Source: JBBSBY01 sp038205805 (GTDB lineage Bacteria; Desulfobacterota; Desulfomonilia; Desulfomonilales; Desulfomonilaceae). From it: 32,065 bases of DNA. This document shows, piece after piece, positions 8,403 through 16,160 of the stretch (position 1 is its first letter; each line of letters opens with the position of its first letter). The notes under the pieces are model-generated. The model was not told where the DNA came from. It did no database searches and was given only the letters and a program-made list of their open reading frames with translations. The stretch spans positions 1 to 32,065 of the forward strand of contig JBBRBO010000031.1 of the NCBI GenBank assembly GCA_038205805.1, written 5' to 3'. Made by a program: the position numbers and the translations under genes.

Positions 8403-8629
8403 GATACCAATGTGCTGTCGAAAGAGAAATGTAGGTGAAGGACATTTTTGTAAGAGCAGGTTTCCCTAACTACTATGAAAGAATGTTTAAATGCACCGCA
8501 AGTGGCTTTGTCTCCTTGAGAAAAGGCACTTGCGGCTTATTTGAAAGTTCTTGGAGAAGGGTTCGGGGAGAAGCCTTCTTTCAAGAAGGTTCTCCCCGAT
8601 ATTACTTCTTTGGCTGCGCATTGGTATTA
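8403..8629. repeat. MITE-like structured repeat, copy 1
   Basis: This 227-bp element is bounded by near-complementary ends (GATACCAATG at the left, CATTGGTATTA at the right). It holds two internal hairpins: CCGCAAGTG (8496-8504) with CACTTGCGG (8527-8535), and a longer one at 8563-8599 with a 10-bp outer stem, a bulged G and a 7-bp inner stem. It aligns end to end with copy 2 at roughly three quarters identity by eye. It has no credible ORF; the 84-codon frame across it is not conserved in copy 2. Confidence 0.75.
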
Positions 8630-8687
8630 GGCGTTTTTCCTAAAAAAATGCCGGTCCAGTCTTGTGCCGATAGGCGTTCATATAGGT

Positions 8688-8911
8688 AATACCAAAGTGC
8701 TTTCCAACGAGTAACATTGGTGAAGACTCTTTTGGGAAGGTAGGTTTTTTCGACGTCTATCTGAGAATGTTTAATATGCCGAAAGCGGCCTTTTCTCCTT
8801 GAGAAAAGCCGGTTTCGGCCATTTAAAAGTTCTTGGAGAGGGGTTTGGGGAGAAGCCTTCTATCAAGAAGGTTCTCCCCAATATTACTTCTTTGATTACG
8901 CATGGGTATTA
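8688..8911. repeat. MITE-like structured repeat, copy 2
   Basis: This second copy lies in the same orientation 58 bp after copy 1. Its ends are AATACCAAAG and GGGTATTA. The first hairpin is longer here (outer arms 8779-8784 and 8813-8818, continuing into CTTTTCTC/GAGAAAAG). The second hairpin is at 8845-8881. Where the copies differ in the stems the changes are often compensatory: a C-G pair in copy 1 is T-A in copy 2 near the base of hairpin 2, and the CCGCAAGTG stem becomes CCGAAAGCGG. The right end supplies the TAA stop of yggS. Confidence 0.75.
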
Positions 8912-9595
8912 GCGGGAGCCGAACAGGGACGTGCCGATTCGCACAAATGTGGCGCCTTCCTCGATGGCGGCCTCGAAGTCACCGGACATTCCCATGGAGA
9001 GATGTCGCATTTCAGTGGAGGGAACGCCGGCGTCCACCAGCTCATCCCTGAGGCGGCGCAAGCGTGCGAAGAAGGGTCGCGCCTTTTCGGGTTCGTCAAA
9101 GTACGGCGGCATTGTCATGAGTCCCTTGAGTCGCAGACTCGGCAGGAAACGCACACGTTTCACCAGCGCTGAAAGGTCCTGCTCGGACACTCCCGATTTC
9201 TGGGGCTCTCCCGACACATTTACCTGGATAAGCACGGGCATGACCTTGGCGATTTCGAGCGCCTTTCTCGACAGAAACTCGGCCGCGGCTTCGTCCTCAA
9301 CGGTTTCCACCATGTCGAAGAGTTCCACGGCTTTTCCCATCTTATTTTTCTGTAGGGGACCGATCATGTGAAAACGCAGGTCGGCGGGCTTGTCGTACAG
9401 CGGGATCTCTCGTGAAGCTTCCTGCACGTAGTTGTGTCCCACGGCGCCCAGCCCTGCGGCTATGGCGCGATTTACACTCTCGGCGCTTTGCTTCTTGGCA
9501 GCGGCCACCAGGGTTATCTCATCGGGATCTCTCCCGCTGCGCAGAGCGGCCTCGCTAATCAGCTCCATGATGCGATTATAGTTTTCCTCTACCAT
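8909..9595 (-). CDS. yggS: YggS/PLPBP family pyridoxal-phosphate homeostasis protein
   Basis: The 228-residue protein is a PLP-binding single TIM-barrel protein that buffers free PLP and affects amino-acid metabolism; it is not known to be catalytic. The PLP-binding Lys is expected at K34 in LVAAAKK. HMIGPLQKNK (76-85) corresponds to the family HFIGxLQxNK block, LSMGMSGDFEAAIEEG is near the C-terminus, and the chain ends with FVRIGTSLFGSR. The usual GENYVQE reads GHNYVQE here, a change at a normally conserved Glu. The gene begins 3 nt after the maf stop, so they are one operon. Its stop codon TAA lies in the terminal repeat of the adjacent structured element. Confidence 0.93.
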   Translation of the reverse strand: MVEENYNRIMELISEAALRSGRDPDEITLVAAAKKQSAESVNRAIAAGLGAVGHNYVQEASREIPLYDKPADLRFHMIGPLQKNKMGKAVELFDMVETVEDEAAAEFLSRKALEIAKVMPVLIQVNVSGEPQKSGVSEQDLSALVKRVRFLPSLRLKGLMTMPPYFDEPEKARPFFARLRRLRDELVDAGVPSTEMRHLSMGMSGDFEAAIEEGATFVRIGTSLFGSR

Positions 9596-9598
9596 GTG

Positions 9599-10204
9599 TC
9601 ATCCCTTGTTTTTCGCCCCCAAGAAGTCGAAAATCCCCAAATCCTTCAGATGTTTGGCCACTTCACAGAGGGGGAGCCCCACCACATTGGTGTATGAGCC
9701 TTCGACCTTGCGCACAATAGCCGCGCCGAGCCCCTGAATGGCGTACGAGCCCGCTTTATCCATGGGTTCCCCGGAGGCTACATAGTCGCTGATTTCCTGG
9801 TCGGATAGTTTCCTAATGTGCACCAGCGAACGCACATGGTTCACCAACGGCTGGTCCAGACCGGACTTCCGCATGATCGTGTACCCTGTGTACACCTCAT
9901 GGGTGCGCCCCGCCAGTGTATTCAGCATGTAGCATGCCTCATCCGTGCTGTTGGGCTTGCCAAGTATCGTCTTGTCGATCACTACAATGGTGTCGGCGCC
10001 CAAGACCCAAGCCTCCGGAAAACGCTTCGCCACATCCTGAGCCTTTTCCAAGGCCAGCCGTCGCACTTGATCTTGCGGTCTTTCCCCAGGCAAGCTGATT
10101 TCCTCCACCTCGGAAGGCGCCACCTCGAACGGTAAACCTATGCCCAGCAGCAATTCCCTCCGCCGTGGAGACGCTGAGGCAAGTATAATTCGGCTATTGT
10201 TCAT
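9599..10204 (-). CDS. maf: Maf family nucleoside triphosphate pyrophosphatase
   Basis: The 201-residue protein hydrolyses non-canonical or excess NTPs to NMP and PPi; the YhdE branch acts on dTTP and UTP. The N-terminal SASPRR (10-15) is the phosphate-binding signature, GADT (69-72) carries the catalytic Asp71, and LAGRTHEVYTG and the terminal VVGLPLCEV block are typical. The length is normal. The Shine-Dalgarno is weak (AGAGA). A good promoter lies about 60 bp upstream, and yggS follows after 3 nt. The exact base preference cannot be assigned firmly from sequence alone. Confidence 0.93.
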   Translation of the reverse strand: MNNSRIILASASPRRRELLLGIGLPFEVAPSEVEEISLPGERPQDQVRRLALEKAQDVAKRFPEAWVLGADTIVVIDKTILGKPNSTDEACYMLNTLAGRTHEVYTGYTIMRKSGLDQPLVNHVRSLVHIRKLSDQEISDYVASGEPMDKAGSYAIQGLGAAIVRKVEGSYTNVVGLPLCEVAKHLKDLGIFDFLGAKNKG

Positions 10205-10263
10205 TCAGTTCTCTCTTCTTACGCAACAGTATGGGCACGGCGCCGAAATCGTCGGCGGCCTCG

Positions 10264-10292
10264 ACTATACATCCCGCTTCACCATGCGCCAA
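10264..10292 (-). promoter_or_regulatory. Promoter of maf-yggS
   Basis: On the minus strand TTGGCG (10287-10292) and TATAGT (10264-10269, 5 of 6) are separated by exactly 17 nt. The leader to the maf ATG would be about 55 nt. Confidence 0.55.
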
Positions 10293-10587
10293 GTAGACGA
10301 AATCTTTTCAATACGAATGTGTGTCTTTCATAGGACAGTGGTTTGGCGCAGCATGCCGCTTGCGGCGAACATTAAAATTCGTAGATGGAAGATAGGAAAC
10401 GCGTAGGATAAGAAATGATCTTTACTGAATTCACGCGTTTGAAAACGAGATAGTATCAACAGTAGCCGACGACCCTCCGAGAGAAGAAAATGTAGCGCTT
10501 GTCGGGGACATGAGTGTCTCGGCCCTAACCACTTGGGGACGAACCGCTTTCAGGTAAGCCCTCCCCGATTCTTATGCGCTCCATCCG
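10293..10587. other. Gene-free stretch between the coiled-coil glycosyltransferase and maf
   Basis: No gene is supported. The segment 10504-10552 (GGGGACATGAGTGTC followed later by ACCGCTTTCAG) resembles the central part of the palindromic family at 28077/29057, but complementary outer arms are missing, so it is at most a decayed copy. Confidence 0.3.
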
Positions 10588-11685
10588 CTACGTCAACGTA
10601 CGCGGGCAGAGTTTCTCCATCTTCATGGTGAGGGGTTTCAGGTCGGTGAAGATCTCGTCGGGCGTGGAACGAATGACGCCGTAGCCCTTTTGGCGATAAC
10701 GTTCGTCATCGTGCATGACCATTGCCTTGGGGATGAACTTGAGTTGGTATCCGGCTGTGAAGAGACGTCGTGAGAAACAAACGTCCTCCCCTTGGTAAAA
10801 GCCCAGGTCGTCCTTCCACGCGTGTTCAAGGAAGATATAGTCCTTGTAAATACCGTACCCTCCGGTCATATATTGGCAGGTGTTAAAGCTCTCGCTGTAC
10901 GATCGCAAAAATGTGTAATTCTCGATGAGATTCACCCAATCGCAATACCGTGACAGGTCCGGATTCAGGATGATGCTGGTGGCGATGTCGAAGTCGCCTT
11001 TCACTTCTTCGATGGCGTCCGCCCAGCCGGGATGCAAAAGGAAATCATCATCCAAGCATACGAATTTGTTGAATCGCGCCTCCTTGGCAAGGGCGTTCCG
11101 CATGGCGCCCAGGCGCCCTTCCGCAGCCGCGGCGCTCATGGGCAATACTTTTACTCCCTCAAAGCCCTCGATGCCGGCGACGTTTCCCGCAATGAGAACT
11201 TCCGACTTCTCATTCGGGATATTCTGCGCCCGAATCGAATAGACGAGCCGCTTCAGCTTGGGAGTGCGAGCGCCGTTGGTAATGATCCCAAATGAATAAC
11301 CTAGAGGCTTGAAGGACTGCCGGGTCTTGCCGGGAAGCGTTGGGGGCAGCGCCTTCTGGAATTGTCTGAGTAGGTCGATACGTTCGGCGAGCGTAAGAAT
11401 TTCCAGACGATGGATCGCCGCAATGTTTTCTTGGATTTCATTCCGGAGTATGTCGATTTCCTGCTTGAGCAGGCTCAGTTCGCGTTCACCGCCGCCCTGC
11501 AGGTCGTTGCGCAGAATCTCCGCTTCCTGCTTCAGTGAATTCTTTTGGCTTGCCTCCAGGGAGTATAACTCACGTCGCAGCGCCTGGATCTCCTGTTTGA
11601 GGAGATGGACATCCTGCTTCCAGCCGTTCGGAAACAGCCTTCCGAGAAGGCGACCCAGCCTGCTCCGTATGGATAATGGACTCAC
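10588..11685 (-). CDS. Glycosyltransferase (GT2-like, GT-A fold) with N-terminal coiled coil
   Basis: The 365-residue protein has two parts. Residues about 25-110 form a coiled coil containing three 22-residue repeats that each open with LKQE (29, 51, 73). Residues about 128-355 form a GT-A domain: SFGIITNGAR at the nucleotide-sugar-binding start, the acidic metal-binding LDDDF (211-215), and GEDVCFSRRL (299-308) in the position of the acceptor-side catalytic acid. The start is GTG, backed by AAGGAG 8 nt upstream. The gene ends in TAG. It sits at the distal end of the polysaccharide locus, separated from the GT2 gene by 386 bp. Donor and acceptor sugars are unknown. Confidence 0.75.
   Translation of the reverse strand: MSPLSIRSRLGRLLGRLFPNGWKQDVHLLKQEIQALRRELYSLEASQKNSLKQEAEILRNDLQGGGERELSLLKQEIDILRNEIQENIAAIHRLEILTLAERIDLLRQFQKALPPTLPGKTRQSFKPLGYSFGIITNGARTPKLKRLVYSIRAQNIPNEKSEVLIAGNVAGIEGFEGVKVLPMSAAAAEGRLGAMRNALAKEARFNKFVCLDDDFLLHPGWADAIEEVKGDFDIATSIILNPDLSRYCDWVNLIENYTFLRSYSESFNTCQYMTGGYGIYKDYIFLEHAWKDDLGFYQGEDVCFSRRLFTAGYQLKFIPKAMVMHDDERYRQKGYGVIRSTPDEIFTDLKPLTMKMEKLCPRTLT
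11404..11601 (-). repeat. Three 66-nt in-frame repeats coding 22-residue coiled-coil units
   Basis: The units cover residues 29-50, 51-72 and 73-94 of the coiled-coil glycosyltransferase. Each starts LKQE and continues with a hydrophobic-rich LRxEL/LRNDL/LRNEI segment. A 22-residue period equals two hendecads, unlike ordinary heptads, which suggests a straight or slightly right-handed coiled coil and origin by tandem duplication. Confidence 0.65.
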
Positions 11686-12071
11686 TTCGACACTCCTTCA
11701 CAAGCCAACAACGTTTTCGAGCGACCATCACGGCGCGTTCGGCCCTTTCCGCCTTTGGAATGCGAAGGCTGAGAATGGGAGAAAGAATTGCTACATTGAG
11801 GCGGTTTTACAAACCCAGTACGGCTTTGCCTTGTAGTTTGTGAAACTCAATGCACGCCGTACACTTTCGATTAATTGTTGTTCATCCCGCATACTCATTG
11901 GGGAGTGTATTTATTTGTTCAAACCGACGCCGTCGGCGGTATGTGACCCTTAAACGCCGCGCATGATTGTGGTGATGGTTCACTTTGGCTCCCGCCGGTT
12001 GGCGGAATCAGTGAATGTCACAATTTCCCTTTACCAGCGGTCCTTGATCGGTGACGTATATTCTCATGGTG
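11686..12071. other. Intergenic region inside the polysaccharide locus
   Basis: These 386 bp hold no credible gene. The main features are the 59-bp palindrome at 11966-12024 and a short CCGAC/GTCGG stem near 11926-11938. I find no promoter I would defend for the downstream minus-strand glycosyltransferase. Confidence 0.45.
11966..12024. repeat. 59-bp imperfect palindrome with inner hairpin
   Basis: ATTGTG (11966-11971) pairs with CACAAT (12019-12024), TTCAC with GTGAA further in, and CCGCC-GGTT-GGCGG forms the tip. The TTCAC/GTGAA arms and the CCGCCGGTTG segment also appear in the 112-bp family member at 28077, so this may be a shortened relative. No T-run follows on either strand, so it is not a standard intrinsic terminator. 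Confidence 0.55.
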
Positions 12072-13034
12072 TCACGCTGTGGGATGATTCGTCAAGGCCT
12101 TTAGCACGGCGGCCCCGTCTCCTACGTCCTGTTCAGCGAAACTTTGCCGTACATCATCGAGGACCCTTGCCCGCAGGATTTCCTTAGCTTGATGTTCAAT
12201 ACGAAATTTTGCGCAAAACCTGACAAATGTCTCGGCGAGCTTGAGCAAACCCTCGCCGGAGAGCGGCCGGTTTTCCAAGGTCCAGTAGAGCGCTCGCAAG
12301 TTAATGCAATCCTCACGCGTGAGAGCGGGATTGCACGAGCGAAAATTGCGGTCACTGATGGCGATTGCCGTCGCCAATTGCTCGGCGCTGTTCTTCACCG
12401 ACGCCTGACCGCCGTCATGCACGAGCCGGTATTTGTAGAGCGATTCGGTGAGTACTCTGGTGTTGTCTCTCTGCGACAACCTGGACCAGAGGTCGTAATC
12501 CTGCGCGTATCGCAGCGCTTCGTCATAATTGCCCACGGCGTTCACGGCGGATCTGCGAAACATTACCGCCCCATGACCGTAATTATTGTGGAATTGCAGC
12601 CGCCAAAGCCGATAAAGATCATCCACGAAGAGAGTCTTGCGCTCCAGTAAACGGCCTTGCTCATCAACGATATCGAAGCTTGCTCCCACGAGATCCACCG
12701 CCGCGTCAGCCTTAAACACGGCCAGTTGCCGTTCCAGTCGCGTGGGAAGGCTCACGTCATCCGAGTCCATGCGAGCGATCAGATCCGTGGTCGCCAACCG
12801 CAATCCCTTGTTGAGCGCCCTTGTCAGACCCATATTCGCCTGGGTGTGAACTCGAATTCGAGAATCCTTGTACGATTGCAGGATGTCACCCACCGGTTCG
12901 GTGGACCCGTCGTTGATGATAAGGAACTCGAAATCAGCGAACGTCTGGGCGAGAATGCTCTCTATGCCGTACGCCAAGGTGTCGGACCCGTTGAACACCG
13001 ACATGAGCACCGTAATGACAGGTTTAGACCGCAT
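12072..13034 (-). CDS. GT2 family glycosyltransferase
   Basis: The product is 320 residues from the ATG at 13032-13034. It is a GT-A enzyme: VITVLMSVFNG (6-16) binds the nucleotide, NDGST (41-45) follows, MDSDD (89-93) is the metal-binding DxD, and YAQDYDLWSRL carries the acceptor-side acid. The start was chosen because the earlier in-frame ATG (13097) overlaps the preceding gene and has its AGGAG only 1 nt away; the chosen site has a weak CAGGTG. It begins about 25 nt after the GT4 stop, so it is co-transcribed with the rest of the locus. It probably adds one sugar to the exported polysaccharide; the linkage is not predictable. Confidence 0.85.
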   Translation of the reverse strand: MRSKPVITVLMSVFNGSDTLAYGIESILAQTFADFEFLIINDGSTEPVGDILQSYKDSRIRVHTQANMGLTRALNKGLRLATTDLIARMDSDDVSLPTRLERQLAVFKADAAVDLVGASFDIVDEQGRLLERKTLFVDDLYRLWRLQFHNNYGHGAVMFRRSAVNAVGNYDEALRYAQDYDLWSRLSQRDNTRVLTESLYKYRLVHDGGQASVKNSAEQLATAIAISDRNFRSCNPALTREDCINLRALYWTLENRPLSGEGLLKLAETFVRFCAKFRIEHQAKEILRARVLDDVRQSFAEQDVGDGAAVLKALTNHPTA

Positions 13035-13059
13035 ACACACCTGGGGCTTATAACGCTTC

Positions 13060-14178
13060 TCAATCACCGCTCTGCAAAAGCCGTTGATAGAGCGCATGCT
13101 CCTGCTTGAATATGCTGTTCAACGCGAAATGTTCAAGCACATACGCACGAGCGTTCGCCCCAAGGGTCGCCGCAGCCTCGGGATTGGCAATGAGATAACG
13201 CAAGGCATCTCTAATGCCGTCGGCGTCCGGAGAGCACAAGAGGCCGTTCTCTCCTTGCTGGATGACCTCACGTATGCCGGGTGAGTCCGCGCCGATAACG
13301 GGTGTTCCACATGACATAGCCTCAAGCAGAGCCTTCGGGTGTCCCTCGTACAGCGAAGGAAGGACGAACACGCCCGCCGCATTCATGAATTCCGGAAGGC
13401 GTCCGTTGGGGACATTGCCCTCCCAAACCACTCGGCCGTCCATGGAGCCGTGCTCCTCCTGAAGCTTGAGTCGGAGGCGCCCTTCCCCAATGAGCGTAAG
13501 AGTCAAAGGCAGGTCGGTGACGGCCTTCAACAACGACGACAGGTTCTTTTCCCGCGCAATGCGACCCACAAACAGCACGGATTTCAGGTCACGAACGCCG
13601 ACTATGGGCTGAAACAGGTCCGTATCCACATAATTGGCTATGACGTTGAGGCGATCACGTGCGGTGGGGACTCGCTCCGAGACGTCCTCCCTCATAGTTT
13701 CGGTGGTGACGATCACTGCGTCGGCATTCGAGAAAAGGCGGCGTTCGGTATCCCGCGCCAGCTCAGCTTGAGGGGAATCATAACTGTGCTCACGGGCTGC
13801 ATTCGCCGACCACATATAGCCGCAGCGCGCAACCAGCGGCTTGTGGAACTCCCGCGCTAATTCCAAGGCCAAATCACCACCGTAGGTTTGATTTGTCTTA
13901 AAGAGATCGGCGGACCTGAAGTAATCTCGAAACAGAGTTGGAATGGCCGCTTCGTAGACATCGAGACTCGCGTCTTCGGTGTTGCAGAGTATTTCGATTC
14001 CCGCTACATCCTCGCGATAATCGAGATCAGAGGCGTTCCCGTAGGTCAAGAATGCGACTTTCCAGCCTGCTTCAAGGAAGCGCTTGTAGACCGCAACTTC
14101 CCGCTGAAGCATGCCCATCATGGCCCAGGTCTTGAGCGAAACACCACGGGTGAAGAACAGAAGCAAACTAGGGCTCAT
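13060..14178 (-). CDS. GT4 family glycosyltransferase
   Basis: The 372-residue GT-B retaining glycosyltransferase has a complete Rossmann pair: an N-terminal acceptor domain and a C-terminal donor domain starting near VLFVGRIAREKNL (201-213). The EX7E signature is intact (E278 to E286 in SLYEGHPKALLEAMSCG), followed by GTPVIGAD. The start ATG overlaps the TAA of the upstream two-domain glycosyltransferase by one base (TAATG), which indicates translational coupling. It belongs to the polysaccharide assembly set; the donor sugar is unknown. Confidence 0.9.
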   Translation of the reverse strand: MSPSLLLFFTRGVSLKTWAMMGMLQREVAVYKRFLEAGWKVAFLTYGNASDLDYREDVAGIEILCNTEDASLDVYEAAIPTLFRDYFRSADLFKTNQTYGGDLALELAREFHKPLVARCGYMWSANAAREHSYDSPQAELARDTERRLFSNADAVIVTTETMREDVSERVPTARDRLNVIANYVDTDLFQPIVGVRDLKSVLFVGRIAREKNLSSLLKAVTDLPLTLTLIGEGRLRLKLQEEHGSMDGRVVWEGNVPNGRLPEFMNAAGVFVLPSLYEGHPKALLEAMSCGTPVIGADSPGIREVIQQGENGLLCSPDADGIRDALRYLIANPEAAATLGANARAYVLEHFALNSIFKQEHALYQRLLQSGD

Positions 14179-16160
14179 TAGCTGATGATTTTCCTGATGA
14201 TGTGGAGATATTTCTCGGCGACGGCATCCATGCCGGCCACGGTGATAAGCCGCTGAAATGAGCCGTAATGGCTGACCAGACTTTCCAGCCTGCCGGGGAT
14301 CTCCTCTTGTACGGAAAACGGCAGGCCGCCGTACGAAACCAACTCGGGGTGACCGCCATCGTCATAATAGAGGGCCGGCAACCCACAGGCCAGGGCCTCG
14401 ATCAAGGCGTTGGAACAGGGATCATTTCTGCTGGCGGTGATGTAGATGTCGTGCTCGCGTAAGAGGTCCGCCAATTCCTCGGACGGGACCGGCGGAATAT
14501 GCCGTATATGCTCGAACTCTTCGGAGGCGTTCCCCACAAATGTGTATTCGTATTTGTTCCAATCGAGATTTTGCTCGATCCACTTGTAAACAGGGCCGCC
14601 TTTGCGCTCGTTGTTCGACCAGCTTGTGGAGATGAGCCGCACTTTGCCTTCGCCCAACGGCCGCTTTCCACGGGCATGGAAGATGTCCGTATCCACGCCG
14701 TTGTGGATGATTGTGGGGCTCACCGGGCTGTAAGTCAGATCCGTTATGCGCTTATATACCCATGCGGATTGCAGCACGGTAGCTGAGGCGAACTTTGCGT
14801 TCAGCTCATAGCACAGCTCGTCTTTCTCCAGATCATAGCCTCTGATGAGGGAAATCGGGCCGTCGATGCGGTGCAGCACATTGAGCCGCCCGCGCTTACT
14901 AAATTCGAGAAAACGTTCCACATCAAAGTGAATGGAGTTCAGCACATACGCGTCAACGGACTCATCCAGGATATTTTCCACCACCTCGACACCTTTAGCG
15001 AGCAGAGACTTGCGCAGCCCCATCATGAACTGATTGCCCCCACCATAGGGTGGTTTGAAGAAGCTGTGCCAGAGACAGACCTTTATCTGGTTCGCAGCCT
15101 TAGGCGTCGCCGCGTAAGTCCGGGCTCGCCGTGGCTCATACCCGGAGTAAACGGGAACCGCATCTATGCCCTCGTAAATACCCTTAAGTAGGTGGATAAC
15201 CGCAGCCGGCGTATGTTTCTCCAGAGCACGACGTCGATGGGTCTCGACACTATCTATGAGATAACCCTCGTCCATATCCTTGAGGATAATGTCCACAGCT
15301 TGGGCGGGATGTCTATAGACGCACTTCGGCTCTAGGGTCTCGGGGGCCATACCTACAGGAGTGCTGATTACCTTGCATCCTGAAGCCGCCGCTTCGAGGA
15401 TAGCGTGGGGTCCCCCTTCGGACCTGCTCGCCACGATATACAGATCGAGGAGGTTGTAGACGAGGTTCAATTCCTCGCGCGGCAGTGTGTTGACGCGGAG
15501 GTCATCCCCTTCCGTCGCACGACCCAAGTAGGTGTAACTGATTTCGTGGCGCTCCAGCTCCCGTATGATCCAATTTCGCCTGGGACCGGCAAGCACCACG
15601 TAAAAGGCGCGCCCCTTCTCTTTCAACTGAATGAGGATCTCCAGGAGAATATCAGGCCCCTTCACGAGTTTCGGGGACGTGAGGTCGGCGCCCTCCGTGT
15701 CTCGCTGGAAACTCCCGATGAGGTAGGTGTTCTCGGGGATATTCCACTTCTTCCGCAGAGCGCCCATGTCGGGATCTTCTTCGGGGAGGGGCTTGAACAC
15801 ATCCACGTCCACCAGGTACGGGACCAATGCGGTTTCCACGCTGATTTCCCGCATTTCCGTTCGCGCTTGCTCCGTGCGTGTGATCCAGCGCCCGACAACG
15901 CGCATAGCTGCCGTGTGCTGCGGATCCGCCAAGTATCGAAACGGCTCACCGGGAATGTGGCAGAGTATCCGTTTACCGGCGAACGCAGCCATGTCTTCTC
16001 CGAGAAGACCGTACCAGTACACGGCATGCACAATGTCCGCCTCAGCGAGCGGAACAAGATCCACAAACGATTCGAGCGCTTGGGCGGCCAAACGCAAGTC
16101 TTCATCTATCGCCCAGCCCGCATCTTCGCCCCCGGTAATGTAAACTTTAGGTCGCTTCAT
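14178..16160 (-). CDS. Two-domain glycosyltransferase (tandem GT-B/GT4 modules)
   Basis: This 660-residue protein contains two GT4-like modules. Module 1 (about 1-335) has an intact EX7E pair, E248-E256 in SRSEGGPHAILEAAASG. Module 2 (about 355-660) reads SRNDPCSNALIEALACG, so the first Glu of EX7E is Asp580 and only E588 is kept; HNGVDTDIFH and TSWSNNERKG are typical donor-domain elements. The start is the ATG at 16160 (GGAAG just upstream), overlapping the methyltransferase by 14 nt; a TTG three codons earlier has no site. Such fused enzymes can add two different sugars in turn. Whether module 2 is active with Asp is open. Confidence 0.85.
   Translation of the reverse strand: MKRPKVYITGGEDAGWAIDEDLRLAAQALESFVDLVPLAEADIVHAVYWYGLLGEDMAAFAGKRILCHIPGEPFRYLADPQHTAAMRVVGRWITRTEQARTEMREISVETALVPYLVDVDVFKPLPEEDPDMGALRKKWNIPENTYLIGSFQRDTEGADLTSPKLVKGPDILLEILIQLKEKGRAFYVVLAGPRRNWIIRELERHEISYTYLGRATEGDDLRVNTLPREELNLVYNLLDLYIVASRSEGGPHAILEAAASGCKVISTPVGMAPETLEPKCVYRHPAQAVDIILKDMDEGYLIDSVETHRRRALEKHTPAAVIHLLKGIYEGIDAVPVYSGYEPRRARTYAATPKAANQIKVCLWHSFFKPPYGGGNQFMMGLRKSLLAKGVEVVENILDESVDAYVLNSIHFDVERFLEFSKRGRLNVLHRIDGPISLIRGYDLEKDELCYELNAKFASATVLQSAWVYKRITDLTYSPVSPTIIHNGVDTDIFHARGKRPLGEGKVRLISTSWSNNERKGGPVYKWIEQNLDWNKYEYTFVGNASEEFEHIRHIPPVPSEELADLLREHDIYITASRNDPCSNALIEALACGLPALYYDDGGHPELVSYGGLPFSVQEEIPGRLESLVSHYGSFQRLITVAGMDAVAEKYLHIIRKIIS

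Noticed and set aside
8435..8689. 84-codon frame inside the repeat region
   Set aside because: It crosses repeat copy 1 and the spacer; the frame is not kept in copy 2, so it is chance.
10504..10570. Possible fifth member of the palindromic family
   Set aside because: GGGGACATGAGTGTC and CCGCTTTCAG fit the middle of the consensus, but the outer complementary arms and length are not there.
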